DNA from: Prochlorococcus marinus str. MIT 9401
Lineage (GTDB): Bacteria; Cyanobacteriota; Cyanobacteriia; PCC-6307; Cyanobiaceae
Direction of reading: 5' to 3'
NCBI RefSeq assembly: GCF_000760095.1
Contig: NZ_JNAR01000016.1
Span: forward strand, 410,620 to 474,619
DNA length: 64,000 nucleotides
Part shown: in pieces, positions 48,016-59,109 of the stretch
How positions within the stretch are numbered: the stretch's first letter is position 1
Layout: every line of letters starts with the position of its first letter
Position numbers and translations under genes: made by a program
Notes under the pieces: generated by a model
The model's input: only the letters and a program-made list of their open reading frames with translations
The model's database searches: none
Told to the model about the DNA's origin: nothing

Positions 48016-48453
48016 ATGTTAATGAAATGTACATCAAAACTATTTTCAAATTATCTTACCAAAGCTATATCTTTTGCATTATCCATAATTGTTGTTTTTA
48101 CACTATTTAGTTCACCTTCCGTAGCTGCAAAAACATCTATGACAGGTGACTATACAAAGGACACAATTTCAGTTGTTAAAACATTACAAACAGCTGTTGA
48201 TACTCCAAAAGATTCTCCAAATAAAGATGAAGTAAGAAATGAGGCTCTCACACTCATAACTGACTATATTTCTAGATATAGAAATAGAGGGATGGTTAAT
48301 AAAACGCAATCATTCACAACTATGCAAACAGCATTAAACGCTATGGCAGGTCATTACAAAAACTTTGCAAGTAGACCTTTACCAGATAAACTTAAGGAGC
48401 GTTTAACCAAAGAATTTTCTCTTGCTGAAAAAATGGTTCTAAGAGAAAGTTGA
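48016..48453 (+). CDS. psb27: Photosystem II assembly/repair factor Psb27
   Basis: Lumenal protein that binds CP43 during PSII assembly and repair and keeps the manganese cluster from assembling too soon. The mature region matches the family: MTGDYTKDTISVVKTLQ, DYISRYRNRGMV, SFTTMQTALNAMAGHYKNF and RPLPDKLKERLTKEF. The N-terminus is a plain Sec signal ending near SVAA. No lipobox cysteine is visible, unlike the lipid-anchored form of many cyanobacteria. The frame extends to a TTG at 48001; I chose the ATG at 48016 (an ATG at 48022 is also possible). Confidence 0.93.
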   Translation: MLMKCTSKLFSNYLTKAISFALSIIVVFTLFSSPSVAAKTSMTGDYTKDTISVVKTLQTAVDTPKDSPNKDEVRNEALTLITDYISRYRNRGMVNKTQSFTTMQTALNAMAGHYKNFASRPLPDKLKERLTKEFSLAEKMVLRES

Positions 48454-48480
48454 TACAATTCATTTACTTTTTAAAAGTAA

Positions 48481-49845
<1,365 letters not shown>

Positions 49846-49860
49846 TTTACTTTCATATTC

Positions 49861-50871
49861 ATGACGGAATCCTTTAGACATATTGAACAAAATAAAGTCT
49901 TTGACCTCATAGGTCTTGGTAATGCGATAGTAGATATTATTGTCAATATCGAAGATGAATTTCTACAGATAAATAACTTGGAAAAAGGATCAATGAATCT
50001 CATTAATTCTGATGAATCTAAGAAATTGTTAGAGAACTGCAAAGTGATCAAACAAATATCAGGGGGGTCCTCAGCAAATACGGTTGTTTGTTTAGCAGAA
50101 TTAGGAAACCATGTGCAGTTTATTGGAAGAGTGAAGAATGATCAATTTGGGGATTTCTTTTCTTCTGATATTAAAAAAAGCAATACTATATTTAATACTC
50201 CACCAACTAATAAAGGTCCTTCAACAGCTCATTCAATTATTTTGATTACACCTGATGCTCAAAGAACCATGTGCACTTACCTAGGAGCATCCATAGAGTT
50301 TGAACCAAAAGATATTGATTTTACTGTGCTTGAGGAAAGCAAATACTTGTACTTAGAAGGTTATTTATGGGATAGTGAATTAGCTAAAAATGCTTTTCTT
50401 AAAGCCGCTCGAATTGCAAAAAATTCTAATACAAAAATAATCCTCTCATTATCTGATTCTTTTTGTGTAGATAGACATCGAGAGAGTTTCTTAAAATTAA
50501 TTGATGAATATGTAGATATAGTTTTTTGTAATGAATCCGAGGTTTTAAGTTTATTTAAAAAGGATAAATTAGCAAACTGCCAAGGAGACCTCTCTTCACT
50601 ATGTGAATTAGTCGTAGTAACTCTTGGAAGCAATGGTTCTCTCATAATTAATAAAAACGACATTGAAGTGATTAATTCAATGACGGGAGAGAAAGTTATT
50701 GATACAACAGGAGCTGGAGATATTTATGCCGGAGGATTTATTCATGGATTAATAAATAATTATTCACTCAAAAAATGTGGAGAGATTGGTTCAATTTGTG
50801 CTGGCCAAATAATTACACAATTAGGATCCAGATCCAATATCGATCTTAAAGAGTTAGTAAGAGAAATTTAA
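49861..50871 (+). CDS. PfkB-family carbohydrate/nucleoside kinase
   Basis: Ribokinase-fold kinase of 336 residues. The N-terminal family motif is in SGGSSANTVVCLAELG (about residues 63-78) and the C-terminal catalytic motif in DTTGAGDIYAGGFIHGL, with the anion-hole GAGD and catalytic Asp. Closest in feel to adenosine-kinase or sugar kinases of the cyanobacterial PfkB group, but substrate specificity cannot be read. It sits directly after purA; a nucleoside role would fit, as inference. Confidence 0.88.
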   Translation: MTESFRHIEQNKVFDLIGLGNAIVDIIVNIEDEFLQINNLEKGSMNLINSDESKKLLENCKVIKQISGGSSANTVVCLAELGNHVQFIGRVKNDQFGDFFSSDIKKSNTIFNTPPTNKGPSTAHSIILITPDAQRTMCTYLGASIEFEPKDIDFTVLEESKYLYLEGYLWDSELAKNAFLKAARIAKNSNTKIILSLSDSFCVDRHRESFLKLIDEYVDIVFCNESEVLSLFKKDKLANCQGDLSSLCELVVVTLGSNGSLIINKNDIEVINSMTGEKVIDTTGAGDIYAGGFIHGLINNYSLKKCGEIGSICAGQIITQLGSRSNIDLKELVREI

Positions 50872-51177
50872 TCAAATAGCTTCATTCAACCAATCATAAT
50901 ATTTCATTTCCGCATGGTATTTTTTGTAAATAATTTGCGGAACATCATATGTTGAAATTTTATATAAGAAATTAATTAAATTATCTTTAAATTCTGGTTT
51001 GCTTTTAATTGTTATTTCAAACTCTTTAGTTTCTTCAATATCATCATCCCACTCATAAATTGAAAAAATTTGCTTTATGGAAACACATGCTGCAAGTTTT
51101 TTTTGTATTAGCAATTTAGCTATTCGCAAAGCATTTGTTTTACTTGATTCAGTTGTGATCATAATCAACACTTCCAT
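50872..51177 (-). CDS. cutA: CutA-type divalent-ion tolerance protein
   Basis: Small trimeric cytoplasmic protein of the PII-like fold, linked to metal tolerance in other bacteria but with an uncertain molecular role. The 101-residue product matches the family: LIQKKLAACVSIKQIFSIYEWDDDIEE and YKISTYDVPQIIYKKYHAEM YYDWL. The latter segment is conserved across CutA1. It converges with the PfkB gene with no gap and is followed by cobK on the same strand. Confidence 0.9.
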   Translation of the reverse strand: MEVLIMITTESSKTNALRIAKLLIQKKLAACVSIKQIFSIYEWDDDIEETKEFEITIKSKPEFKDNLINFLYKISTYDVPQIIYKKYHAEMKYYDWLNEAI

Positions 51178-51183
51178 AATGAA

Positions 51184-51990
51184 TTAAATATCAATTGTTT
51201 TTTTAATTATGTGATCTATCAAATTCTTGTATTCATTAAAAGAGTAAGAATAATCATTTTTAACTTTTGGCCTTTTAACCAAAAATAATTTCATTTTACT
51301 TGCAGATACAATACTCTCCCAGTTTTTTTGAGAATAACTTCCAGATTCTCTGCATAGGACATAATCTATCTCCCAAAAATCACAAAGTTTTTTTTCTAAG
51401 ATGCTTTGATTATTTTTACTGGGTTCTAGTATCGCTATATTTGAATTTTTAATACATGAACCAAAAGCCTTAGTAATACTTTCAAAAGTTGGGAGTACCC
51501 TTGTAAAAACATTTGCTTTACGATTCATATAATAATTGGCAGTATCGTTAAGGAATCTTGATCCTATTGCTAGAAGAATGTTCTTATTTTCTAGATCAAT
51601 GTTATTTATATCCTTTAAATCATCAATATAAAAAAAATTATTAGTGTTATTTATTAGAGATTTTCTCTCAAAAAGTAAAAGAGGTGTATTAATCTCTTTA
51701 CATGCTTTGTCAAGATTTTTAGAAATTATGACCGCAAAAGGATGAGTGGCATCTACCACGAATTTGATTTTATTATTTTTTATAAAATTAATTATTTCAC
51801 CTTTATTATTTAATTTACCTGTAATGATATGTAACTTTGGATTTTCAATGTAAGCTAGCCCTGCTTTATAAGTTAAAACACTTGCAAAAACTGAATAATT
51901 AAGTTCAACAAGCATATTAGCTATTACAGGTCCATCAGAAGTTCCTGAAAGGATCCAAACATTTTCATGGCAATTTTCTTGATTCTGCAT
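51184..51990 (-). CDS. cobK: Precorrin-6A reductase (CobK/CbiJ family)
   Basis: Reduces the precorrin-6A ring in cobalamin synthesis. The 268-residue protein has WILSGTSDGPVIANMLVE near the N-terminus, the family hallmark VDATHPFAVIISKNLDKAC at about residues 80-100, and a C-terminal YVLCRESGSYSQKNWES. The sequence is divergent, as usual in Prochlorococcus. With cobO at 34261-34953 it supports complete corrinoid synthesis in this organism. Confidence 0.9.
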   Translation of the reverse strand: MQNQENCHENVWILSGTSDGPVIANMLVELNYSVFASVLTYKAGLAYIENPKLHIITGKLNNKGEIINFIKNNKIKFVVDATHPFAVIISKNLDKACKEINTPLLLFERKSLINNTNNFFYIDDLKDINNIDLENKNILLAIGSRFLNDTANYYMNRKANVFTRVLPTFESITKAFGSCIKNSNIAILEPSKNNQSILEKKLCDFWEIDYVLCRESGSYSQKNWESIVSASKMKLFLVKRPKVKNDYSYSFNEYKNLIDHIIKKTIDI

Positions 51991-52019
51991 CAGTATGTCT
52001 TTAATTAAATAGTAAAGTA

Positions 52020-52445
52020 ATGAATCATTGTTTAATTCAAGCGGTAATTAATAGCGCTCCACAAATGAGGTATACAAAAGAAAACCAAACTCCTATTGCA
52101 GAAATGATTGTTAATTTTAAAGGATTGCGTAGTGAAGATCCAATAAGAGATCTCAAGATCATGGGATGGGGAAATATTGCACAAGAAATGGTAGATGAAC
52201 TAAAGGAGGGGCAAAATATTGTTATTGAGGGACGTCTAAAGATGAATACGGTCACTAGAAAAGACGGAACAAAAGAAAAACAACCCGAACTTACAGCTTC
52301 AAAGATTCATAAAATAACGCCAGTAGATTTTATAAAATCTGATCAAAAAGAAAAAAATGGGTCAATTGATAAAAAAGAAATCACTAAAGACTCCAGTTGG
52401 GATAGCTCACCTTTGGTTCCCGAAGTTGACGAAATACCTTTTTAA
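52020..52445 (+). CDS. ssb: Single-stranded DNA-binding protein, OB fold
   Basis: Binds ssDNA during replication and repair. The 141-residue protein carries an OB fold over residues 1-105 (LIQAVINSAPQMRYTKENQ, GRLKMNTVTRKDGTKEKQP) and an acidic C-terminal tail ending VPEVDEIPF. DEIPF is the conserved SSB partner-binding tip. Cyanobacteria often carry more than one SSB-like protein, including a thylakoid-associated form; I cannot tell which of these this is. Confidence 0.87.
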   Translation: MNHCLIQAVINSAPQMRYTKENQTPIAEMIVNFKGLRSEDPIRDLKIMGWGNIAQEMVDELKEGQNIVIEGRLKMNTVTRKDGTKEKQPELTASKIHKITPVDFIKSDQKEKNGSIDKKEITKDSSWDSSPLVPEVDEIPF

Positions 52446-52446
52446 A

Positions 52447-52629
52447 TCAAATATCAACATTAATTTCTTGAACACTTATAATTAGTTTGCTTAGTTTTCT
52501 TTCAAGCGCGGCAAGTTCGCTTCTGATTTCTAGCCATTTACCCTTATCAAGATTTTCTAGTAGCCAAGCTCTATCTTGATCAAGTTTAAAAATTAAATCT
52601 CCTTGATTTGAAGTATTAGGATCTTGCAT
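52447..52629 (-). CDS. Short helical hypothetical protein (60 aa)
   Basis: No family recognised. The coding frame fits exactly between ssb (converging with a 1-bp gap) and the next gene. The product is acidic-basic amphipathic (FKLDQDRAWLLENLDKGKWL, then ELAALERKLSKLIISV), consistent with a coiled-coil. A real gene is likely because no other feature fills this space and the helix pattern is strong, but confidence is moderate. Confidence 0.6.
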   Translation of the reverse strand: MQDPNTSNQGDLIFKLDQDRAWLLENLDKGKWLEIRSELAALERKLSKLIISVQEINVDI

Positions 52630-52671
52630 AATACTTTCTAGTCCTTTTAAAACATATTCTACTAAATCAAA

Positions 52672-53202
52672 ATGAAGAAATACCTATCGCCTGGAAACTT
52701 AATCGTAACTGCTGGGGGGATATTAGCTTTTGTTGGAATGACTGCTTATTTTACAGACTCAGTAAATTTAAGTGTACCTACTTTTTTTTATGGAGTACCT
52801 ATTTTTCTAATTGGATTAGGTTTAAAAACTTCCGAGATACCTCCTGTAGAGTTGTTAAACAAGGCAAATTTTTCGACAAATAAATTTAATAGACCAAAAG
52901 AATTAACAGCACTAGTTAAAGATGTTACAAGATGGAGGTATGGAATAAAAGCTCATCTTGAATCATCATTAGAATCTTTAAATTTGTGGGACGAGGATAA
53001 TCCCCCTCAACTAAAAGAAATAGAAGAAATTACAAAGGAAGAAAAAAATGGTCTCAGAATGCGTTTCGAATTAAACGCTGTCCCTCTAGAAAAATGGATT
53101 GAAAAACAAGAAAGATTAAACAGATTTTTTGTCAAAGGGCTTGAATCAGAATTTATTATCGACGATAATAAAAAAGAATTTGATTTTATTCTCTTTTATT
53201 GA
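52672..53202 (+). CDS. DUF2854-type membrane protein of oxygenic phototrophs
   Basis: A 176-residue protein with two N-terminal transmembrane helices (about residues 10-28, NLIVTAGGILAFVGMTAYF; about 38-52, FFYGVPIFLIGLGL) and a soluble C-terminal part. A conserved family of unknown function in cyanobacteria and plastids, which I recall as DUF2854; the match is from memory. A thylakoid membrane location is inferred. Confidence 0.72.
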   Translation: MKKYLSPGNLIVTAGGILAFVGMTAYFTDSVNLSVPTFFYGVPIFLIGLGLKTSEIPPVELLNKANFSTNKFNRPKELTALVKDVTRWRYGIKAHLESSLESLNLWDEDNPPQLKEIEEITKEEKNGLRMRFELNAVPLEKWIEKQERLNRFFVKGLESEFIIDDNKKEFDFILFY

Positions 53203-53266
53203 ATATAGGGACACATTTGTAAAAACCTAATTTCTCAATTCGATCAAATTTTAATGATTTTTAATA

Positions 53267-54118
53267 ATGAATGATTCTCAAAGAGTATCAATATTAAGCG
53301 AAGCACTTCCATACATACAAAGTTTCTCAGGTAGAAAAATTGTTATCAAGTATGGTGGTTCTGTTATGGAGGAGGAAAATTTAAAAAATGCTTTTTTTAG
53401 AGACATAGCACTTTTATCAACAGTGGGGGTGTGTCCGATAGTAATCCATGGAGGTGGACCCGAGATTAATAATTGGTTAAAGAAATTAGAAATATCTCCT
53501 AAATTCGAAAATGGATTAAGAATTACTGATCAAAAAACAATGGAAATTGTAGAGATGGTACTAATGGGTAGGGTTAACAAACAAATTGTAAAAGGCATTA
53601 ATAAAACTGGATCATTAGCTGTTGGAATATCAGGTCTTGATGGAAACTTAATTCAATCTAGAGAATTAGGAAATGGGAGCCATGGGTTAGTGGGAGAGGT
53701 CACAAAAATCAATCCTGAAATATTAGATCCTCTTATTTCTAAAGGATATATCCCTATTATTTCTAGTATTGGATCAACCATGGAGGGTATTTCACATAAC
53801 ATTAATGCAGACTTTGTTGCTGGGGAAATTGCTGCTGCAATAAATGCAGAAAAACTTATTCTTCTTACTGATACTCAAGGGATCTTAAAAGAAAAAGATA
53901 ACAAAAATACTCTTGTTGAAAAAACGAATCTCAAAGAGGCAAGAGATTTTATTAAAAAAAATATTGTTACTGAAGGTATGATCCCAAAAACTGAATGCTG
54001 CATAAGAGCTATAGCACAAGGAGTCAAAGCTGCTCACATAATCGATGGAAGAATAAAACATTCATTACTTCTTGAGATTTTTACAAATTCCGGAATAGGT
54101 ACAATGATAGTCGCCTAA
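53267..54118 (+). CDS. argB: Acetylglutamate kinase
   Basis: Phosphorylates N-acetylglutamate, the controlled step of arginine synthesis. The 283-residue amino-acid-kinase-fold protein has [59 protein letters not shown] and [25 protein letters not shown]. In cyanobacteria PII relieves its arginine inhibition under nitrogen sufficiency, and the C-terminal segment is the PII-contact and arginine site. It ends 3 bp before the DUF3153 gene. Confidence 0.97.
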   Translation: MNDSQRVSILSEALPYIQSFSGRKIVIKYGGSVMEEENLKNAFFRDIALLSTVGVCPIVIHGGGPEINNWLKKLEISPKFENGLRITDQKTMEIVEMVLMGRVNKQIVKGINKTGSLAVGISGLDGNLIQSRELGNGSHGLVGEVTKINPEILDPLISKGYIPIISSIGSTMEGISHNINADFVAGEIAAAINAEKLILLTDTQGILKEKDNKNTLVEKTNLKEARDFIKKNIVTEGMIPKTECCIRAIAQGVKAAHIIDGRIKHSLLLEIFTNSGIGTMIVA

Positions 54119-54121
54119 CCT

Positions 54122-55231
54122 ATGAAAACTTATGAGCAAGTTTTAGAAACAGTAGAACTTGCTTTAGCTAAAGGTGAGTATCATTATTGTATTGAATTTC
54201 TTTTGCCCAAAATCAATTCGTTTCCTTTGTCAAGCAAGGAGGGAGTAAATTTAAGAACTATTTTAATTACTGCTCTTTGTGGAATCAATAAAAAGGAGGA
54301 GGCTAAAAGATTTTGTAAAGAACTTCTAAAATCTTACGATAATAAGACGAGAGAAAATGCAAAATATTTGATGGAAGTTATAGATTCTCCCGAAATAAAA
54401 AAGCCAGAAAATTGGAACGTACAGTTTGAAAGCGAACTATCACTAAATAAAAAATCTCTTAACTCACTACGCAAAAAAAAAGAAGTATTGAAGAAAAAGA
54501 AATTTATTAACATTACTGAGACTCCAACTGGTGAAACAAAACCTTTTCAGAAAGGCTTTTCACTGATCATTTTTTTAATACTATTATTATTAATCCCACT
54601 CTTAAGTGGCTGCGTTAAAGTTGAAGATAATCTTGATCTAAGTGAACTTGATTCAATAACCAATAATTTAGTCATAGAAAGTAAATACATAAAGAAATTT
54701 CCTTGGCAATTAAACTTTGAGGAAAAAATGAAAGATATTTTTCCTGGCGCAGAAATTGAACAAGGCGAATCAACTTTTTCTTTGAAACATAAAAATCTCA
54801 ATTTAGAAGATACAAAGCAAGTTCTTAAAATCACCCAAAGGACCGCCGGAGAGTTAGCGGGAGGATCAACAAATATAGAAATTAATACTATTCAAAAAAA
54901 CTTCATCTTTTTAAAAAAATACTTTTACAGGGTAAATTTGGATCTCAAATCTATAAAAGATTTTGATAATTTAGAACTTATTTTTAAAATTATTACCCCA
55001 AATAAACCTACCCTTACTAGTAAAAATAATTCAAATTTTGAAATTGCAAAAAATCTAATAATTTGGAATTTAAATCAAGGGCAGATAAATAGTCTCGAAT
55101 TTTCTTTTTGGAGCCTCAATAAACTTTTAATTGGGATATTTACAATTTTTATAATTATAATAATAGCTTATTTATTAAGATTCTATAGATTTAAATTAGG
55201 TACAGATTTACCCCAACTTCCATCTAAGTAA
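54122..55231 (+). CDS. DUF3153-type lipoprotein-like membrane protein
   Basis: A 369-residue protein in two parts. The first 140 residues are helical with a TPR-like feel (CIEFLLPKINSFPLSSKEG, LITALCGINKKEEAKRF). A hydrophobic helix at about residues 145-165 runs into a lipobox-like LLSGC. A beta-rich extracytoplasmic domain (about 168-330) and a C-terminal transmembrane helix (about 335-355) follow. A family of unknown function in cyanobacteria, recalled as DUF3153. The internal lipobox is odd because normal lipoproteins start there; a later start could make a plain lipoprotein. Confidence 0.75.
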   Translation: MKTYEQVLETVELALAKGEYHYCIEFLLPKINSFPLSSKEGVNLRTILITALCGINKKEEAKRFCKELLKSYDNKTRENAKYLMEVIDSPEIKKPENWNVQFESELSLNKKSLNSLRKKKEVLKKKKFINITETPTGETKPFQKGFSLIIFLILLLLIPLLSGCVKVEDNLDLSELDSITNNLVIESKYIKKFPWQLNFEEKMKDIFPGAEIEQGESTFSLKHKNLNLEDTKQVLKITQRTAGELAGGSTNIEINTIQKNFIFLKKYFYRVNLDLKSIKDFDNLELIFKIITPNKPTLTSKNNSNFEIAKNLIIWNLNQGQINSLEFSFWSLNKLLIGIFTIFIIIIIAYLLRFYRFKLGTDLPQLPSK

Positions 55232-57508
55232 TTATAGCTCTACGGGATTAACATCAATAGTTAAAAAAACGTTTTTTGGAATAAGTTTCCATAATACTGA
55301 TCTATCAGGCAAAGGTATCTTTGTTCCTTCAGGGCCATGTATTAATATCTGCCATCTAAATTTTTTACCAACCTTAGCAACTAAACCAGGAGCAGGTCCA
55401 ATTAATTTCCAGTTCTTTTTCTCACAAAAGTTGAGTAGATATTTTGCTAATTTAATTGCAATTGATTCAGTTAATTCATAATTTTCACCTGACAACTTAA
55501 GAAGACAAATCTCGCAAAATGGAAATAAATCAGCATCTTTTCTTAATCTAGAGTTTTCAATTAAGAATCTTTCATAATCTCTTTTCTGAAGATATGCAAT
55601 TACCGGATGGTTAGGTTTATATGTTTGAAAAATCACTTTTCCTTTTTTTTGAGCCCTGCCTGACCTGCCGGCTAATTGTAAAAATAATTGTAATGATTTT
55701 TCTTCTGCCGAAATATCTGGGCGATGAAGTAACCCATCTGCTGCAATAACGACTGAAAGAGTAACATTGGGGATGTCAATCCCTTTTGCCAACATTTGAG
55801 TTCCGACAAGAATATCAGCATCACCTTTAGAAAACTTTGAAAGAATATCTCTATGACCATCTTTACCTGAGGTTGTATCTCGATCAAAGCGAAGGACTTT
55901 TAAGTAAGGAAATTCTTCATTTAAAAACTCTATCACCCTTTGTGTACCTATCCCAAAAGGCTTAAAAGCGTTCGAATTACAATCTGGACAATGATTAATC
56001 ATTCTAGATTTATGATCACACCAATGACAACTTAACCATTTCTTTCCTTTTGATCCAAGATGTACTGATAAGGGGACATCACAGTTTGGGCAATTAACTA
56101 AATATCCACAATTTCTACAACTTAAAAAACCACTATGTCCCCTCCTAGGGATTAAAATTATTGCTTGCTCGTTTTTTAAGCGTATTTGGGACAACAATCC
56201 TAATAATTCACTAGAAAAAATCTTCATATTCCCTTTTTTAAATTCATCACGCATATCAATAATTCTTATCTCAGGTGCCTCATTTTTAGATATCCTTTGT
56301 GTCATTCGTACCAATTTAAAATTATTTTCGAAAATACACTTTTTCCAAGTATTCATTGATGGCGTTGCACTCCCAAAAATTAACTTGGCAGAATTCCTTT
56401 TTACTATTTCAACAGCAATCTCTCTTGCGTCATAACAAGGCATAGGATTATCTTGTTTATACGAAACATCATGTTCTTCATCCATTATTATTAATCCTAG
56501 ATTTTTAATTGGAAGAAAAACTGCGGATCTTGTTCCTATTACTATTAGAGGTTCATTAGCATTAATAATTTTCTTCCAAACTAAAGTTCTATGGCTTGCA
56601 GAACAATTACTATGATATTCATAAACGACATTATTAAATCGCCGACTAAACCTATCAATAAGCTGAGGAATTAGTCCAATTTCAGGGGCGAGTATCAAAC
56701 AACTTTTTTTCTTGAGAAATTGCTCTTCAGTAATTCTCATATAAACTTCTGTTTTACCAGAACCTGTTTCGCCCCATAAAAGTAATGCATCTCCTGGTTT
56801 CATTGTTTGAAATTCTTTAAATGCAATTTTTTGCTCATTTGTAGGATTTGGTTTTTTCGTTGCAATATGATCATTGGGAAAGGAATTTAATTTAGTATTA
56901 ATATTTTTTTTTCTTTTAGATTTAACAAGGTAATTTTTACCGACCATTGAGTTAATCAGCGTGTAATTAAAACCAGACTTTATTAATTCATTTTGCCAAT
57001 TCCCTTTTTCAAGTAATGTATTCATAAGAAAAAATTCTTTTTTGGTTAATCGATTTTTATTAATATCAAATTCTTTTTTGGTTTCAATCCATATTTGATC
57101 TCTTAAACCTTGAGGAATATTCTTATATTTACCAATCCAGCCAGGAGGAAATGCAGTTTTAAACATTTTTAAATTACTTACCATATAAAAAGAGGCCAGG
57201 GATTGTATCCATTCTCTCCAAGAGTCGTCAAATATTTTTTTCTGCAAAATACTTTCAACAAACAAATACTTTATACTTTTTCCTCTAGTAATATTTGATT
57301 CATCTTTATTAATTTTCGAAAATTTTTTTTTGGAGATCACCAACCCATTCAATAATCTCCCTCTTAGTTTCACACTTACAATATCCCCAACTTCTGCGCC
57401 AAGATTATTTCCATCTAAATAGTAAAAGCTATCATTACTGCTACCTATATCAAGCAAAATTTCCAATTTGTAGGAGATATTTAATAACTGATTACTTGCC
57501 GGCTTCAA
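55232..57508 (-). CDS. priA: Primosomal helicase PriA
   Basis: Restarts stalled replication forks. The 758-residue protein has a 3'-end-binding N-terminal domain, helicase motif I in LLWGETGSGKTEVYMR, DEEHD (motif II), and a zinc-finger insertion with cysteine pairs in CRNCGYLVNCPNCDVPLS and CHWCDHKSRMINHCPDC. QLAGRSGRAQKKGKVIFQT (motif VI) closes the helicase core. It converges with the DUF3153 gene. Its start at 57508 lies 24 nt from a copy of the 14-bp repeat. Confidence 0.96.
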   Translation of the reverse strand: MKPASNQLLNISYKLEILLDIGSSNDSFYYLDGNNLGAEVGDIVSVKLRGRLLNGLVISKKKFSKINKDESNITRGKSIKYLFVESILQKKIFDDSWREWIQSLASFYMVSNLKMFKTAFPPGWIGKYKNIPQGLRDQIWIETKKEFDINKNRLTKKEFFLMNTLLEKGNWQNELIKSGFNYTLINSMVGKNYLVKSKRKKNINTKLNSFPNDHIATKKPNPTNEQKIAFKEFQTMKPGDALLLWGETGSGKTEVYMRITEEQFLKKKSCLILAPEIGLIPQLIDRFSRRFNNVVYEYHSNCSASHRTLVWKKIINANEPLIVIGTRSAVFLPIKNLGLIIMDEEHDVSYKQDNPMPCYDAREIAVEIVKRNSAKLIFGSATPSMNTWKKCIFENNFKLVRMTQRISKNEAPEIRIIDMRDEFKKGNMKIFSSELLGLLSQIRLKNEQAIILIPRRGHSGFLSCRNCGYLVNCPNCDVPLSVHLGSKGKKWLSCHWCDHKSRMINHCPDCNSNAFKPFGIGTQRVIEFLNEEFPYLKVLRFDRDTTSGKDGHRDILSKFSKGDADILVGTQMLAKGIDIPNVTLSVVIAADGLLHRPDISAEEKSLQLFLQLAGRSGRAQKKGKVIFQTYKPNHPVIAYLQKRDYERFLIENSRLRKDADLFPFCEICLLKLSGENYELTESIAIKLAKYLLNFCEKKNWKLIGPAPGLVAKVGKKFRWQILIHGPEGTKIPLPDRSVLWKLIPKNVFLTIDVNPVEL

Positions 57509-57831
57509 AACTTTTTCTTAGTATTGGATTGTTGAACATTCCACAAAGTGTTTTTTGCACATTGTAAGTATCCTGCTCTTAAGGGAGACATGAAGCTTTG
57601 ATCATTGAGTGAAAATTCAAAAAAATGATCTGCCTGTCTGAGAAATCCCAAGACTTTTTACTTTAGGTAATCTATAGCACTATTTAAATTTTTCAACAAT
57701 TTAAAAAAACTTTTTTATTCATATTCCTAAAAAGTTCTTTTACAAATTAAGGGGAAATTTACTACTAAATGTACAAATTAGCCCTAAATAAAATTTTATC
57801 TAGTTAAATTCACCGTAGAAAGGAGTAAATC
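57509..57831. promoter_or_regulatory. Divergent control region between priA and rpoD (323 bp)
   Basis: No gene found in this stretch. It must contain the priA promoter (minus) and the rpoD promoter and leader (plus). One copy of the 14-bp repeat is at 57532-57545, near priA. Its sequence is otherwise AT-rich with runs of A and T. A very good ribosome site for rpoD, AAGGAG at 57820-57825, lies 6 nt before the ATG. Confidence 0.6.
57532..57545 (+). repeat. 14-bp repeat, copy C, in the priA/rpoD region
   Basis: The plus strand reads TTGAACATTCCACA, exactly matching copies A and B beside the carboxysome operon. It lies 287 nt upstream of the rpoD ATG and 24 nt upstream of the priA start (opposite orientation to priA). 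Confidence 0.7.
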
Positions 57832-59013
57832 ATGTGTCCAGTAGCAGCAGAATCAAAGAATTCCAAGCCCAGCTCAAAAAAGAAGATTAATAAAAAAATT
57901 AATACCAATTTAGAAAAAGTAGTTGAAGAAGAAAATAATATCAACAGCCAAAGTTTACAAACATCCTCTGATTCAAGGGAAAGCAGCATAGAAACCAATA
58001 ATGAATTTAGTGATTCTGAGGAAGAAGATAAAGGGCTTGGGAATATAAAGCTTGGCCCTAAAGGGACATACACTGAAGATTCGATAAGAGTTTATCTTCA
58101 AGAAATTGGAAGAATTAGACTTTTAAGACCAGATGAAGAAATTGAACTGGCAAGAAAAATTGCTGACTTACTTCAATTAGAAGAATTAGCAACTCAATAT
58201 GAGTCAGAAAAAGGGCATTTCCCCTCTGTTAGAGAATGGGCCGAATTAATAGATATGCCTCTTCCAAAATTCAGAAGAAGACTTCTTTTAGGAAGAAGAG
58301 CTAAAGAAAAAATGGTTCAGTCTAATTTAAGATTAGTTGTATCCATTGCAAAAAAATATATGAATAGAGGTTTATCATTTCAAGATTTAATACAAGAAGG
58401 TAGTTTAGGTCTGATAAGGGCAGCCGAAAAATTTGACCATGAAAAAGGATACAAATTCTCTACTTACGCTACTTGGTGGATTCGACAAGCGATTACTAGA
58501 GCAATTGCAGACCAAAGTAGAACTATTAGATTACCAGTTCATTTATATGAGACAATTTCTAGAATTAAAAAAACCACAAAAGTTCTTAGCCAAGAATTTG
58601 GGCGGAAACCAAGTGAAGAAGAAATAGCTGAAAGTATGGAAATGACAATTGAAAAATTAAGATTTATAGCTAAAAGTGCTCAACTACCTATTTCTTTAGA
58701 AACGCCAATTGGTAAAGAAGAAGACTCAAGACTTGGAGACTTTATAGAGGCTGACATTGAAAATCCAGAACAAGATGTTTCTAAAACCCTTTTAAGAGAG
58801 GATTTAGAAGGTGTCTTAGCTACTTTAAGTCCAAGGGAAAGGGATGTTCTTAGATTAAGATATGGAATTGATGATGGGAGAATGAAAACTCTTGAAGAAA
58901 TCGGACAGATTTTTGATGTAACAAGAGAAAGAATAAGACAAATAGAAGCAAAAGCCTTAAGAAAACTAAGGCATCCAAATCGTAATGGGGTTTTAAAAGA
59001 ATATATAAAATAA
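57832..59013 (+). CDS. rpoD: RNA polymerase sigma-70 factor, group 1/2
   Basis: Directs core RNA polymerase to promoters. The 393-residue protein has a polar N-terminal region (about residues 1-80), region 1.2 ([16 protein letters not shown]), region 2 ([49 protein letters not shown]), region 3 and region 4 with the -35 helix-turn-helix ([20 protein letters not shown]). At 393 residues it lies in the range shared by cyanobacterial principal and group 2 sigmas, so the principal role is likely but not proven. It starts 6 nt after a strong Shine-Dalgarno. Confidence 0.93.
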   Translation: MCPVAAESKNSKPSSKKKINKKINTNLEKVVEEENNINSQSLQTSSDSRESSIETNNEFSDSEEEDKGLGNIKLGPKGTYTEDSIRVYLQEIGRIRLLRPDEEIELARKIADLLQLEELATQYESEKGHFPSVREWAELIDMPLPKFRRRLLLGRRAKEKMVQSNLRLVVSIAKKYMNRGLSFQDLIQEGSLGLIRAAEKFDHEKGYKFSTYATWWIRQAITRAIADQSRTIRLPVHLYETISRIKKTTKVLSQEFGRKPSEEEIAESMEMTIEKLRFIAKSAQLPISLETPIGKEEDSRLGDFIEADIENPEQDVSKTLLREDLEGVLATLSPRERDVLRLRYGIDDGRMKTLEEIGQIFDVTRERIRQIEAKALRKLRHPNRNGVLKEYIK

Positions 59014-59109
59014 AAAAAGTTAAATAAAATTTTCAGCTTCAGAAACTTGCAAAAGAATAGCTTAAAATAAATTCGACTTTATTTTAATTCAAACTCAAAA
59101 TAATATTTA

